In this document: in pieces, positions 1-8,934 of the stretch
Layout: each line of letters begins with the position of its first letter
How positions within the stretch are numbered: position 1 is the first letter of the stretch
NCBI GenBank assembly: GCA_900550025.1
Contig: URQP01000049.1
Span: 1 to 18,005, forward strand
Direction: 5' to 3'
Origin: an uncultured Porphyromonadaceae bacterium
GTDB taxonomy: Bacteria; Bacteroidota; Bacteroidia; Bacteroidales; Muribaculaceae
Length of the DNA stretch: 18,005 nucleotides
The notes under the pieces: model-generated
What the model was told of the DNA's origin: nothing
Database searches by the model: none
The model's input: the letters and a program-made list of their open reading frames with translations, nothing else
Program-made: the position numbers and the translations under genes

Positions 1-2
1 AA

Positions 3-1277
3 ATGAAGAGACTTGCATTGTTAGTTATCATGTCGTATTTGCCGTTTGCCGCCGTTTTCCCGCAGGATTTCGACAGTAAGCCGGCAGTGAACATAGAAAA
101 CAAGAAAGAGGACTTGCGTTTCACCATAGGGGCGCGGTTTATGGCAGATGCCGCCTATTATGCCAATCCGGGAGAATCGGTGATAAATTCGGGAGCGGCG
201 ATTACCGACGCGCGTATACGCACGTCGATGACCTATCACGACTGGTATTTCTATGCCGATTTCGATTTCTCAAGAGGGAAATTCAGCCAAAAGAACATAT
301 TCTTGCAATACGCTTTCCATGAAAGTCGCGGGAACCATTTGATTAAAGCGGGTTATTACAATGATCCGGCCACGATGGCCAACAATACGAGCCGGGGAAG
401 TTTGCATTTCATTTCGCGTGCGGCTCCTGTCAACGCCTTGGCTCCGGGACGCGAGCTGGGATTGAGTTATATATTCTATAATAAGGAGTTTCTTGCAAAT
501 CAGGGCGTTTTTGCTGAAAATAAGTATAATGACCAGATTTCTGGATTCCAAGGCCTTACTTTGGGCGGGCGTTGGCTGTGGCGTCCTGTCAACACGGGGA
601 CAGAAGTGTTGCATATAGGCGCGTCGTTCCGCCATGCCAAGATTTCCACAGGGGTGAAAGTGGACGGAGTGTTGCGTACGCAACTGGATCTCGGCTCTTC
701 GCTTGAGACTTATACCGATCCTACAAAAAATTTCCTTTCGGTATCTCTTCCGTGGGCTGACCACGATTATTACTTCAGCGGAGAATTGCTGTATATGAAA
801 AACAAATTTTTTGCGCGCGGGGAATATTTGTTCCGCCATATTACGAAAAAACGCGATGATAATGCCTTGTTTGAAGCTCAGATAGGCAATGACGGGGCTT
901 ATGCCACAATTGATGAATGGCGTGCGGCGAATCCTTTGTCTTCCGATACTTTTCATGGGGCGTATGTCGAGGCCGGTTATAAGATTCTTGGCGGCGGATA
1001 TGCTTACAGTGATGTGGACGGTGTGATTAAAGGAGCAAGCAAGGAGGCGCTTGAAGTAGTGGCGCGTTACAGCTATCTGGATCTTGACGATGTATTGTTG
1101 CCGGATAATATGCGTTCGGTTTCTCCTCTGTTGTCTGGCAACAGATTGCATGCGGCCACTGTCGGGGTGAATTATGCGTTTAATAAATATGTGAAACTGC
1201 TTTTAAGCTATACATATTCCCATCTCGATACAGACGATTTTAATACTTTGCAGGCCCGCCTGATGTTTCAATTCTGA
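3..1277 (+). CDS. Outer-membrane porin of the OprP/OprO (phosphate-selective porin) family
   Basis: A 424-residue predicted outer-membrane beta-barrel. Residues 1-20 form a Sec signal peptide: MKR, then a hydrophobic stretch, with cleavage probably near the VFPQ-DFD junction. The rest alternates short amphipathic strands rich in Y, F and G (for example FYADFDFSRGKF and LLLSYTYSHLD), and the chain ends in MFQF, so it carries the terminal phenylalanine typical of barrels inserted by the BAM complex. The overall pattern resembles the Bacteroidetes branch of the phosphate-selective porin O and P family. Members form diffusion channels; the substrate cannot be read from the sequence, so phosphate selectivity is only a family label. 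The ATG lies two bases from the window edge, so its promoter and upstream neighbour are not visible. I see no convincing terminator after the stop. Confidence 0.8.
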   Translation: MKRLALLVIMSYLPFAAVFPQDFDSKPAVNIENKKEDLRFTIGARFMADAAYYANPGESVINSGAAITDARIRTSMTYHDWYFYADFDFSRGKFSQKNIFLQYAFHESRGNHLIKAGYYNDPATMANNTSRGSLHFISRAAPVNALAPGRELGLSYIFYNKEFLANQGVFAENKYNDQISGFQGLTLGGRWLWRPVNTGTEVLHIGASFRHAKISTGVKVDGVLRTQLDLGSSLETYTDPTKNFLSVSLPWADHDYYFSGELLYMKNKFFARGEYLFRHITKKRDDNALFEAQIGNDGAYATIDEWRAANPLSSDTFHGAYVEAGYKILGGGYAYSDVDGVIKGASKEALEVVARYSYLDLDDVLLPDNMRSVSPLLSGNRLHAATVGVNYAFNKYVKLLLSYTYSHLDTDDFNTLQARLMFQF

Positions 1278-1304
1278 TTTTTTTCTTGAAAATCGTATGG
1301 ATAT

Positions 1305-1335
1305 TTTGCTGATTCGGAAATAATGCCTACATTTG
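1305..1335 (+). promoter_or_regulatory. Bacteroidetes-type promoter of rpmE
   Basis: TTTTG at 1304-1308 (-33 element) is followed, 19 bases on, by TACATTTG at 1328-1335, an exact match to the Bacteroidetes -7 consensus TAnnTTTG. The predicted start of transcription is about 1342, giving a leader of roughly 60 bases before the L31 start codon. The same architecture recurs upstream of purL, alaS and the agmatine operon in this window. Confidence 0.7.
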
Positions 1336-1401
1336 CAAGCCATTGCAAAAAGTGTCTAACCAGCACATATAAAATTTGTAATAACTGTAAATGATATAAA
1401 A

Positions 1402-1656
1402 ATGAAAAAAGACATTCATCCTTCAAACTATCGTGAAGTGGTTTTTAAAGATATGTCGAACGGCGAGACTTTCATAACTCGTTCGACAGTGGCTTCTAAG
1501 GAAACTATCGAGCTTGACGGTGTAACTTATCCGCTTGTAAAACTTGAAATCACAAGTTCTTCGCATCCTTTCTTTACTGGTAAGCAGAAGTTGGTGGATA
1601 CAGCCGGACGTGTTGATAAGTTTATGAGCCGTTACGGAAACCGTATCAAGAGATAA
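1402..1656 (+). CDS. rpmE2: 50S ribosomal protein L31, type B
   Basis: An 84-residue ribosomal protein of the large subunit (bL31), which in known ribosomes helps bridge the two subunits. The N-terminal [17 protein letters not shown] and the later [21 protein letters not shown] and RYGNRIKR segments are diagnostic of the family. It lacks the zinc-binding cysteines of the classic form, which makes it the zinc-independent type B that is usual in Bacteroidetes. It is a single-gene unit: its own promoter lies about 70 bases upstream and a strong hairpin terminator follows within 80 bases. No Shine-Dalgarno sequence precedes the ATG (AATGATATAAAA). The gene name could equally be written rpmE in this phylum. 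Confidence 0.97.
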   Translation: MKKDIHPSNYREVVFKDMSNGETFITRSTVASKETIELDGVTYPLVKLEITSSSHPFFTGKQKLVDTAGRVDKFMSRYGNRIKR

Positions 1657-1688
1657 AACCCGAAGGAAAAAAGAAACATCCTCAAAAC

Positions 1689-1733
1689 AAAACTTTCAGG
1701 GGCGACCATATAGGTTGCCCCTGAAAGTTTTTT
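1689..1733 (+). terminator. Rho-independent terminator of rpmE
   Basis: Arms 1689-1707 and 1713-1731 form a 19-base-pair stem with one mismatch (AAAACTTTCAGGGGC pairs with GCCCCTGAAAGTTTT) around a five-base ATATA loop. The stem runs into TTTTTT at 1728-1733. It lies between rpmE and the purL promoter, so it insulates the two genes. Confidence 0.9.
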
Positions 1734-1754
1734 ATGCGTTTAAGGGACTGGATT

Positions 1755-1785
1755 TTGGTGTTTGCAGCCGATTTCACTACTTTTG
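1755..1785 (+). promoter_or_regulatory. Bacteroidetes-type promoter of purL
   Basis: TTG at 1755-1757 (within TTTTGG), a 20-base spacer, then TACTTTTG at 1778-1785, an exact TAnnTTTG match. The predicted transcription start is near 1792, giving a leader of about 37 bases. I see no purine riboswitch fold in so short a leader. Confidence 0.7.
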
Positions 1786-1828
1786 TAATCATAAAAAATA
1801 ATAACTGTTTTATCCAAACGATAACAAT

Positions 1829-4800
1829 ATGATCCGTTTTTTTGAAAAAGGCGATTGCACTATTTTTGCAGTAGCGTGCGACCATAATTTCTCGGATGCT
1901 GAAGTGGAGAAATTGCGGTGGTTGTTTGGAGGTGCTGAATTGCTCTCTGACATAAAAGTAGAAGGTACATTTGTCGGGCCGCGTAAGGAGATGATAACTC
2001 CGTGGAGCACCAACGCAGTCGAAATAACCCAGAATATGGGTTTGGCAGGGATAAGCCGAATAGAGGAATTCTTTTTGTCGAAGTCGAAAAATCCCGTTTT
2101 CGACAAGATGCTCCAACGAGTTTATCACAATTTGGACGAAACGGTGTTTGACGTAGACAGGAAGCCTGAAGAAATAATACATATTACTGACATCGAGAAG
2201 TATAATGAGGAAGAGGGCTTGGCTCTCAGTCCGGAAGAGGTTGACTATTTGAAGAAATTGGGCGAAAAGCTCGGTCGTCCGTTGACGGATAGCGAGGTGT
2301 TCGGTTTCTCTCAGGTCAATTCAGAGCATTGCCGTCATAAGATTTTCAACGGTACTTTTATAATCGACGGAGAGGAAAAGCCGAGTTCTTTATTTAAGTT
2401 GATAAAGAAAACATCGCAGGAAAATCCCAATAAATTGGTTTCTGCCTATAAGGATAATGTGGCTTTTGTAGAAGGCCCTGTGATTGAGCAGTTTGCGCCG
2501 AAGAATCCGCAGCAACCGGATTACTTTGAAGTGAAAGACATTGAAACCGTGATTTCATTGAAGGCGGAAACACATAATTTCCCTACTACGGTTGAGCCTT
2601 TCAATGGTGCCGCGACGGGTACCGGGGGCGAGATTCGCGACCGTCTTGGCGGGGGACGTGCCAGCTTGCCTATTGCGGGAACTGCCGTTTATATGACGGC
2701 TTATCCGCGCACGGAAGACGACCGGGCGTGGGAAATAGGTTCTATCCCTCCGCGCGAGTGGCTTTATCAGACTCCGGAGGAGATTCTTATAAAGGCTTCT
2801 AACGGAGCTTCGGATTTTGGCAATAAGTTCGGACAGCCTTTGATTTGCGGTTCGGTGCTTACTTTCGAGCATAAGGAAGGCAGCGAGGCGTTTGCTTACG
2901 ATAAGGTCATAATGCTTGCCGGCGGTGTCGGGTTTGCAGCAAAGCGTGACGCGATAAAGGGCGAGCCTGTTCCCGGGGAGGATGTCGTGCTGATGGGCGG
3001 CGACAACTACCGTATCGGTATGGGTGGCGGTGCCGTTTCTTCTGTCAATACCGGTCAATACGACAACTCTATAGAATTGAATGCCGTGCAACGCGCCAAT
3101 CCTGAAATGCAGAAGCGCGTGGCCAATGTGATACGCGCCCTTGCGGAAGCTCCGCGCAACCCGATAGTCTCCATTCACGACCATGGGGCGGGCGGACATT
3201 TGAACGCTCTTTCGGAGTTGGTAGAGTCTACCGGCGGAAAAATCGACATTTCTGCTTTGCCGGTGGGCGATCCTACGTTGTCGTCGAAAGAGATTATAGG
3301 CAACGAGTCGCAGGAGCGCATGGGCATGGTGATGGAGAAGGCTGACGTGGAATGGGTGCGTACTATTGCCGACCGTGAGCGCGCGCCGTTCTATGTCATA
3401 GGCGAGACTACCGGCGACCACCGTTTCGTGTTTGAGCAGGAAGACGGCGTGAAGCCTATCGACCTTGCTATGGGCGATATGTTCGGCAGTTCTCCTAAGA
3501 CGGTGATGGTTGATTCTACTGTTTCGCGCAAATTGCGCTCGTTTAAGTATTCGGCGGCAGAACTCGACAATTATATAGAAAACGTGTTGCAACTTGAGGC
3601 TGTAGCTTGTAAAGACTGGCTCACCAACAAGGTTGACCGCTCTGTTACCGGTAAAATAGCGCGGCAGCAATGTCAGGGCGAGATACAGCTGCCGTTGAGC
3701 GACTGTGGTGTGGTCGCTTTGGACTATACCGGAACCAAGGGTATCGTGACATCTATCGGCCATGCGCCTCAGATTGCAGTCGCTGACCCTGCCCAAGGTT
3801 CTGTCGCTTCTATTGCCGAGGCTTTGACGAATATTGTAGTTGCCCCGTTGGCGGAAGGTTTGAAGAGTGTGTCGCTTAGCGCGAATTGGATGTGGCCATG
3901 CCGTAATGCCGGCGAGGATGCCGCCTTGTATAAGGCTGTTGAGGCTTGCAGCGATTTTGCGTGCAAATTGGGCATTAATATCCCGACAGGAAAGGACAGC
4001 CTTTCGATGACGCAGAAATATGGCAAGAAGAAAATCATGTCGCCGGGCACTGTCATAATTTCTGCCGCCGGTGAAGTTTCTGACGTGAGGAAGACGGTTT
4101 CGCCGGTCTTGCAGAATGTGGCTGACTCTACAATATATTACATTGATTTCAGCAATATGCCTTTGGCATTGGGCGGTTCGGCTTTCGCGCAGACTCTTAA
4201 CCGCATTGGTGAGGATGTGCCGCGTATCAGTTCTCCTGAATATTTCGCCGCCGCTTTCAACGCTGTGCAGAAATTGGTTGACGGCTCGTTGTTGCTTGCT
4301 GCGCACGATGTGTCGGCCGGAGGTCTTGTCACTGCGTTGTTGGAAATGACATTCGCTAATACAGCGGGTGGAATTGACGTTAATCTCGACGGTTTTGGCG
4401 ATAAGGATATTGTCAAGATTCTGTTCGCGGAGAACAATGCGCTTGTGGCACAGGTACGCAATTCCGATATGGCGGAAATGTCCGGTGTGCTGTCGGCGGC
4501 CGGTGTCCGTTTCTTTGAAATCGGAAAACCGCAGCAGGAGCGTACGCTTATTGTGACTTGCGGAAAGAAAGAATATTTGTTGGGCATAGATTATTTGCGT
4601 GATGTATGGTTCAAGTCTTCATATTTGCTCGATTGCAAGCAGAGCGGCAACGCTTGTGCCAAGAAGCGTTATCTTAATTATAAGAAGCAGCCGATAAAAT
4701 ACCGTTTCCCGAAAGGTTTTGACGGAAAGTGCGCTACTTTGGGCATCGACCCGCACCGCCGTACTCCGTCGGGCGTAAGGGCTGCGATAATCCGGGAGAA

Positions 4801-5530
4801 AGGTGTCAATGGCGACCGTGAAATGGCTTATTCCCTTTATCTTGCCGGTTTCGATGTGAAGGATGTCCATATGACTGACCTTACTTCGGGACGCGAAACT
4901 CTGGACGATGTGAATATGATAGTGTTCTGCGGAGGATTCTCGAATTCTGACGTACTCGGCTCTGCAAAGGGATGGGCTGGAGGATTCCTTTGGAACGATA
5001 AGGCAAAAGCGGCTCTTAAGTGTTTCTATGAGCGTTCCGACACTTTGAGTCTTGGAATTTGTAACGGTTGCCAGTTGATGGTTGAGTTGAATCTTATAAA
5101 TCCTGAGCATGGAAACCGTGCTACGATGGAACATAACGATTCCCACAAATTCGAATCGCAGTTCCTTGGACTGACCATTCCGCAGAACAATTCTGTGATG
5201 TTCGGCTCGTTGTCGGGTTCGAAGCTCGGTATATGGGTGGCTCATGGCGAAGGCAAGTTCAATTTGCCTGAAGATTTCAGCAAATATAATGTGGTGGCGC
5301 AATATTCTTACAATTCATACCCGGCAAATCCTAACGGTTCGCCGAAGGCTGTTGCCGGAATTGCTTCGGCCGACGGACGCCATTTGGCGATGATGCCCCA
5401 CTTGGAGCGTGCAATCTTCCCATGGCAATGCGGCTATTATCCGGAGAACCGCCGTTTGTCTGACGAGGTTACGCCGTGGATAGAAGCGTTTGTAAACGCG
5501 CGTCGCTGGATTGAGGAAAAAACGAAATAA
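1829..5530 (+). CDS. purL: Phosphoribosylformylglycinamidine synthase (single-chain FGAM synthase)
   Basis: A 1233-residue enzyme of purine biosynthesis. It makes formylglycinamidine ribonucleotide from FGAR, ATP and glutamine, in the cytoplasm. It is the long single-chain type, joining the PurS-like, synthetase and glutaminase parts. Visible landmarks are the linker and FGAM-synthetase signature FSQVNSEHCRHKIFNG, the AIRS-like ATP-binding segment KAETHNFPTTVEPFNGAATG, the second domain's SIHDHGAGGHLNALSELVES, and a C-terminal class I glutaminase. The glutaminase nucleophile is C1078 (GICNGCQ), with H1191 and E1193 in MMPHLER completing the triad. Length is normal for Bacteroidetes. The ATG at 1829 has no Shine-Dalgarno sequence. 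The gene stands alone between its own promoter and a bidirectional terminator; no other purine genes adjoin it. Confidence 0.98.
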   Translation: MIRFFEKGDCTIFAVACDHNFSDAEVEKLRWLFGGAELLSDIKVEGTFVGPRKEMITPWSTNAVEITQNMGLAGISRIEEFFLSKSKNPVFDKMLQRVYHNLDETVFDVDRKPEEIIHITDIEKYNEEEGLALSPEEVDYLKKLGEKLGRPLTDSEVFGFSQVNSEHCRHKIFNGTFIIDGEEKPSSLFKLIKKTSQENPNKLVSAYKDNVAFVEGPVIEQFAPKNPQQPDYFEVKDIETVISLKAETHNFPTTVEPFNGAATGTGGEIRDRLGGGRASLPIAGTAVYMTAYPRTEDDRAWEIGSIPPREWLYQTPEEILIKASNGASDFGNKFGQPLICGSVLTFEHKEGSEAFAYDKVIMLAGGVGFAAKRDAIKGEPVPGEDVVLMGGDNYRIGMGGGAVSSVNTGQYDNSIELNAVQRANPEMQKRVANVIRALAEAPRNPIVSIHDHGAGGHLNALSELVESTGGKIDISALPVGDPTLSSKEIIGNESQERMGMVMEKADVEWVRTIADRERAPFYVIGETTGDHRFVFEQEDGVKPIDLAMGDMFGSSPKTVMVDSTVSRKLRSFKYSAAELDNYIENVLQLEAVACKDWLTNKVDRSVTGKIARQQCQGEIQLPLSDCGVVALDYTGTKGIVTSIGHAPQIAVADPAQGSVASIAEALTNIVVAPLAEGLKSVSLSANWMWPCRNAGEDAALYKAVEACSDFACKLGINIPTGKDSLSMTQKYGKKKIMSPGTVIISAAGEVSDVRKTVSPVLQNVADSTIYYIDFSNMPLALGGSAFAQTLNRIGEDVPRISSPEYFAAAFNAVQKLVDGSLLLAAHDVSAGGLVTALLEMTFANTAGGIDVNLDGFGDKDIVKILFAENNALVAQVRNSDMAEMSGVLSAAGVRFFEIGKPQQERTLIVTCGKKEYLLGIDYLRDVWFKSSYLLDCKQSGNACAKKRYLNYKKQPIKYRFPKGFDGKCATLGIDPHRRTPSGVRAAIIREKGVNGDREMAYSLYLAGFDVKDVHMTDLTSGRETLDDVNMIVFCGGFSNSDVLGSAKGWAGGFLWNDKAKAALKCFYERSDTLSLGICNGCQLMVELNLINPEHGNRATMEHNDSHKFESQFLGLTIPQNNSVMFGSLSGSKLGIWVAHGEGKFNLPEDFSKYNVVAQYSYNSYPANPNGSPKAVAGIASADGRHLAMMPHLERAIFPWQCGYYPENRRLSDEVTPWIEAFVNARRWIEEKTK

Positions 5531-5546
5531 CCAGTTTCCGTATGTA

Positions 5547-5592
5547 AATGACAAAAAAGCAGTCGGCGAATGTCGGCTGCTTTTTTGTCATT
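5547..5592. terminator. Bidirectional terminator between purL and alaS
   Basis: Arms 5547-5567 and 5572-5592 make a 21-base-pair stem (AATGACAAAAAAGCAG with CTGCTTTTTTGTCATT, plus five more pairs including two G-T wobbles) closed by the loop GAAT. The A6/T6 tracts inside the stem supply a U run on whichever strand is read. It serves purL from the left and would catch alaS transcripts from the right. Confidence 0.85.
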
Positions 5593-5617
5593 GGAGGTGG
5601 AGACTCTGCTGAAACGG

Positions 5618-5660
5618 AAAGCCATCCTGAACGCTCGATAGCTACTTTCAGGATGGCTTT
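5618..5660 (-). terminator. Second hairpin, 23 bases past the alaS stop
   Basis: A perfect 14-base-pair stem (AAAGCCATCCTGAA at 5618-5631 with TTCAGGATGGCTTT at 5647-5660), with a 15-base apical loop that can form a further short GCT/AGC stem. Read from alaS, the tail after it is CTTTCCGTTTC, a poor U tract. It may therefore act as a 3'-end stabiliser or weak terminator ahead of the stronger hairpin at 5547-5592. Confidence 0.55.
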
Positions 5661-5683
5661 ATTATGTGCGTAGATGTGATGCT

Positions 5684-8302
5684 TTATTTGTTCTTTACCA
5701 GCTCTATCATCTTGTCGAGAGCCGCACTGATGCCGTCGGCATTCTTTCCGCCGGCTTGTGCGAATTGCGGTTGTCCGCCTCCTCCGCCTTGTATCAGCTT
5801 TGCCGCTTCACGTACAATAGTGGATGCGTTGTATCCTTCTTTCACAAGGTCGTTGGTAACCATCACTGTAAGCATCGGTTTGCCTTTATCGATTGTCGCT
5901 CCTAAGAATATGGAGTTCTCAGGCGATGCTTCTCTCACGTTGAATGCCACACCTTTTGCCATTTCTGCTATGCGCGGTCCGTAGAGGGTGAAGATATTGA
6001 TGCCGTTTTCCGTGATTTTGCTGTTTAGCACCTGCTCGGAAACCGTTTTTATTCTCTCTTGAATCATATTTTCCGCCTCTTTTTTCAGACTTGCGTTTTC
6101 CGAAACGGTCTTTTGTATAGCTTGGATTACATTATGGGTGTTGAGGAGGTCGGCAACTTCTTTCAGTGTGTCCTGAAGCTCGTGGAGCGAATTTTCGACC
6201 ATCTCGCCGGTAATGGCTTCGATGCGCCTTATTCCGGCGGCTATGCTACTTTCCGATACGATTTTTATAATGCCGATGTTACCGGTGTTGCGGACGTGCG
6301 TGCCGCCGCAAAGCTCGACGGAGTCGCCGTACTTTATTACTCGCACTTCCTCGCCGTATTTCTCGCCGAACAGCGCCATCGCCCCGAGAGCTTTCGCTTC
6401 GGCAATCGGCATATTGCGGTATTCTTCGCGCGCGATGGCCTCACGCACTTTCTTGTTGGCGAGCTTTTCAACGGCGCGCAGCTCTTCTTCTGTCATCTTC
6501 TGGAAATGAGAGAAGTCGAAACGCAGGAATTTAGGCGATACATACGAGCCTTTTTGCTCAACGTGTGTCCCCAGTACTTCCCGCAGGGCTTCGTGCAGCA
6601 AGTGTGTGGCCGTGTGGTTGGCGGCAGTGGCCTCGCGCTCTTCTTCGTTGATGTGGGCGATTACTTTTGCCTTTACGTCCGACGGCAATTTCTTTGCGAT
6701 ATGTACTTCGAGGTTGTTCTCTCGTTTAGTATCGGTGATTTCTATTATCTCGTCGCCTGATTGGAGTGTGCCTTTGTCGCCTACCTGGCCTCCCATCTCT
6801 CCGTAGAACGGGGTCTTTTCGAGCACTATCTGGTAGAATTCGTTGTTTTTTTGCTTTACTTTCCGGTAACGCAGAATGTCAGTTTCGACACAGTATGTGT
6901 CATATCCCACAAATTCCGACTCGCCTTCTTTTACTACTACCCAGTCGCTGGCTTCTACGGAAGCCGCGTTGCGCGCGCGTTCTTTCTGTTTTGCCATTTC
7001 GCTGTCGAATTCCTTGACGTTGACAGTCAGGTTCTGTTCTTTAAGAATCAGTTCTGTCAGGTCGAGAGGGAATCCGTAGGTGTCGTAAAGTACGAAAGCG
7101 TCTTTGCCCGATATTTCCTGTTTCCCGGCTGCCTTCGTTTCCGCTACCACTTTTTCGAGCAACTTGATTCCTGTCTCAAGTGTGCGGAGGAATGCTTCTT
7201 CTTCCTCTTTTATTACTTTCTTGATAAGCTCGGATTGTTTTTTCAGTTCCGGATAAGCGTTGCCCATCGATTCAATCAATGTGTCGACAAGGCGGTATAA
7301 GAACGCTTGCTTTTGTCCGAGGAAAGTGTAGGCATATCTTACCGCCCGGCGCAGTATGCGGCGGATTACATATCCGGCTTTCGCGTTCGACGGCAATTGC
7401 GAATCGGCTATCGAGAACGATATGGTGCGGATATGGTCAGCAACTACGCGCATTGCCACGTCCGTCTGTTCGTCTTTGCCGTAAGTTTTGCCTGATAGTT
7501 GTCCGATTTTCTGAATCAGTGGCTGGAATACGTCGGTGTCATAATTTGATGTTTTCCCTTCCAATGCCATGCACAGGCGTTCGAAGCCCATTCCGGTGTC
7601 GATTACACGTGCCGGGAGCGGTTCGAGCGAGCCGTCGGCTTTGCGGTTGTATTGCATGAACACGAGATTCCATATCTCGATTACTTGCGGATGGTCTTTA
7701 TTCACAAGGTCTTTTCCTGCAATTGCGGCTCTTTCCTCGTCGCTGCGCAGGTCGATGTGGATTTCGGAGCATGGACCGCAAGGGCCTGTGTCTCCCATTT
7801 CCCAGAAGTTGTCGTGCTTGTTGCCGTTGATTATATGGTCTTTCGGCAGATGGGCTTCCCAATAGCCGGCGGCTTCGTTGTCGCGTTCGAGCCCTTCGGC
7901 AGGAGAGCCTTCGAATACGGTGGCGTATAGCCTGTCCTTGTCGATTTTCAGCACGTCCACTAAGTATTCCCAAGCGAAGTCGATGGCCTCGTGCTTGAAG
8001 TAGTCGCCGAACGACCAGTTGCCGAGCATCTCGAACATCGTGTGGTGGTAGGTGTCGTGTCCTACTTCTTCCAAGTCGTTGTGCTTTCCGCTCACGCGCA
8101 GGCATTTCTGCGAATCGGCCACCCGTTTATATTTTGCCGGCACGTTGCCGAGTATGATGTCTTTGAATTGGTTCATCCCCGCGTTTGTGAACATCAGGGT
8201 AGGGTCGTCCTTTATCACCATCGGTGCTGAAGGCACTATCTGGTGTCCTTTGCTTTTGAAGAATTCTTTGAAAGATTCTCTGATTTCGTTTGCTGAATGC
8301 AT
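5684..8302 (-). CDS. alaS: Alanyl-tRNA synthetase
   Basis: An 872-residue class II synthetase that charges tRNA-Ala and clears mischarged serine or glycine. The aminoacylation core is at the N terminus ([16 protein letters not shown] around residue 70 and [16 protein letters not shown] around 90-103). The editing domain shows H563-T-A-T-H567 together with C665-GGT-H669 (CGGTH), the metal-binding set at positions almost identical to the E. coli enzyme. The C-terminal DHHA1 domain ends in a glycine-rich [14 protein letters not shown]. The frame stays open upstream to 8698, but the family N terminus begins exactly at [11 protein letters not shown]. The extension would run through the promoter and into merR, so the ATG at 8302 is the start. 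No Shine-Dalgarno is present. The gene diverges from merR. Confidence 0.98.
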   Translation of the reverse strand: MHSANEIRESFKEFFKSKGHQIVPSAPMVIKDDPTLMFTNAGMNQFKDIILGNVPAKYKRVADSQKCLRVSGKHNDLEEVGHDTYHHTMFEMLGNWSFGDYFKHEAIDFAWEYLVDVLKIDKDRLYATVFEGSPAEGLERDNEAAGYWEAHLPKDHIINGNKHDNFWEMGDTGPCGPCSEIHIDLRSDEERAAIAGKDLVNKDHPQVIEIWNLVFMQYNRKADGSLEPLPARVIDTGMGFERLCMALEGKTSNYDTDVFQPLIQKIGQLSGKTYGKDEQTDVAMRVVADHIRTISFSIADSQLPSNAKAGYVIRRILRRAVRYAYTFLGQKQAFLYRLVDTLIESMGNAYPELKKQSELIKKVIKEEEEAFLRTLETGIKLLEKVVAETKAAGKQEISGKDAFVLYDTYGFPLDLTELILKEQNLTVNVKEFDSEMAKQKERARNAASVEASDWVVVKEGESEFVGYDTYCVETDILRYRKVKQKNNEFYQIVLEKTPFYGEMGGQVGDKGTLQSGDEIIEITDTKRENNLEVHIAKKLPSDVKAKVIAHINEEEREATAANHTATHLLHEALREVLGTHVEQKGSYVSPKFLRFDFSHFQKMTEEELRAVEKLANKKVREAIAREEYRNMPIAEAKALGAMALFGEKYGEEVRVIKYGDSVELCGGTHVRNTGNIGIIKIVSESSIAAGIRRIEAITGEMVENSLHELQDTLKEVADLLNTHNVIQAIQKTVSENASLKKEAENMIQERIKTVSEQVLNSKITENGINIFTLYGPRIAEMAKGVAFNVREASPENSIFLGATIDKGKPMLTVMVTNDLVKEGYNASTIVREAAKLIQGGGGGQPQFAQAGGKNADGISAALDKMIELVKNK

Positions 8303-8382
8303 CGTATGTATAAAATTTGTTGTCCTTGAAATTGCGGATTCTGCGGAGTTCGTTTTGTCGCAAATATTCGCTCCGATTTGGA

Positions 8383-8414
8383 TGCAAAAATAGTGCTTTT
8401 TGCTTATTTTTGCA
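8383..8414. repeat. Perfect inverted repeat spanning the divergent alaS/merR promoters
   Basis: TGCAAAAATA at 8383-8392 and TATTTTTGCA at 8405-8414 are exact reverse complements separated by 12 bases. Each arm contains a TAnnTTTG -7 box: the left one reads towards alaS, the right one towards merR. The symmetry may simply follow from two facing -7 boxes, or may be an operator for the adjacent MerR-family protein. Confidence 0.6.
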
Positions 8415-8415
8415 A
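8385..8415 (-). promoter_or_regulatory. Bacteroidetes-type promoter of alaS
   Basis: On the minus strand, TTG (plus CAA at 8413-8415), a 20-base spacer, then TATTTTTG (plus CAAAAATA at 8385-8392), matching TAnnTTTG. The predicted start is near 8378, giving a leader of about 76 bases. Its -33 element directly abuts the -7 box proposed for merR, so the two promoters overlap back to back. Confidence 0.65.
8405..8412 (+). promoter_or_regulatory. Probable -7 element of merR
   Basis: TATTTTTG matches TAnnTTTG and would start transcription near 8419, about 19 bases before the merR ATG. The best upstream partner is TTTG at 8377-8380, with a 24-base spacer that is longer than the 19-20 seen at the other promoters here. 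This promoter therefore looks weaker or activator-dependent. Confidence 0.45.
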
Positions 8416-8437
8416 TAAAGTTGAGCAAGCTGTTGGT

Positions 8438-8776
8438 ATGAGGAATCCGGAAAAGAAATTTTATAGAATAGGGGATGTCGCGGAAATACTTGGCATCCCT
8501 GAGTCCACGTTGCGTTTTTGGGAAAGGAAGTTTACGGTTATTAAGCCTAAGCGCACTTCGGGAAATACGCGCTATTACACTCTTGACGACATTGAGAAAA
8601 TCAAGATGGTCAACTATCTTGTGAAAGAACGTGGCTTGAAAATCGAGGCGGCCGAGCAGCAGATTAAGCAGAACCGCCGTAACGTGTCGAAACAGCATGA
8701 AGTGGCAGTCAGGCTTAAGGAAATCCGTGAGGATTTGTTGCGCCTTGAGGCCTCTCTCAACGCCATAAATAATTGA
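8438..8776 (+). CDS. MerR-family transcriptional regulator
   Basis: A 112-residue DNA-binding protein. The N-terminal winged helix-turn-helix of the MerR type is clear: [25 protein letters not shown] (about residues 8-32) followed by the wing segment [17 protein letters not shown]. After it comes a charged helix, about residues 60-108, suited to the dimerising coiled coil. There is no C-terminal effector domain and no cysteine cluster, so no metal or drug ligand can be inferred. The frame is open upstream to a TTG at 8378, but the ATG at 8438 gives the family N terminus and lies just after the likely promoter. It diverges from alaS and converges with the efflux operon; regulation of either is possible but unproven. 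Confidence 0.9.
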   Translation: MRNPEKKFYRIGDVAEILGIPESTLRFWERKFTVIKPKRTSGNTRYYTLDDIEKIKMVNYLVKERGLKIEAAEQQIKQNRRNVSKQHEVAVRLKEIREDLLRLEASLNAINN

Positions 8777-8880
8777 TTCTTATTCTTCTGACTGATTGGC
8801 GGATTTCGCTTTCGGTAATGAAAAATCTACATCGATGCTTAATTGTTGTGGTGGTGCTTTTGTGAAGCGTGTCACCGAAC

Positions 8881-8916
8881 GTGGCAGGGAACTATGGTTG
8901 TACCCTGCCACTTTTT
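8881..8916 (+). terminator. Rho-independent terminator downstream of merR
   Basis: GTGGCAGGG (8881-8889) pairs perfectly with CCCTGCCAC (8903-8911) around a 13-base loop and is followed by TTTTT at 8912-8916 on the + strand. It lies 104 bases past the merR stop. On the minus strand the hairpin has no U tract, so for the efflux operon it is at best a 3'-end structure. The stretch between merR and this hairpin (8777-8880) shows nothing recognisable. Confidence 0.7.
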
Positions 8917-8934
8917 GCTTAAACTTTGTCTCTT

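Noticed and set aside
270..1151. 293-codon open frame antisense to the porin gene
   Set aside because: No signal, motif or promoter; low-complexity composition typical of a shadow frame opposite a clear beta-barrel gene.
1657..1828. Possible riboswitch or small RNA between rpmE and purL
   Set aside because: The strong structure there is a plain terminator with a U tract, and the predicted purL leader of about 37 bases is too short for a known purine riboswitch.
1682..2182. 166-codon minus-strand frame over the rpmE terminator and the start of purL
   Set aside because: It would run through a strong terminator hairpin and the purL promoter; the translation shows no coherent protein features.
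2555..4306. Long open frame (583 codons) antisense to purL
   Set aside because: The protein is rich in R, H and S and has no recognisable fold. It is the complement-frame shadow expected opposite a well-conserved GC-rich gene.
6059..7300. Several open frames on the + strand across alaS
   Set aside because: All lie within the highly conserved alaS gene, overlap each other in different frames, and lack promoters or recognisable domains.
8378..8437. Earlier TTG start for the MerR regulator
   Set aside because: It would begin upstream of the -7 box and add 20 residues not seen in the MerR fold; the ATG at 8438 fits the family and the promoter.
8303..8698. A 132-codon N-terminal extension of alaS in the same frame
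   Set aside because: The family N terminus ([11 protein letters not shown]) starts at 8302. The extension overlaps the promoter region and the merR gene on the other strand and has no resemblance to synthetase sequence.
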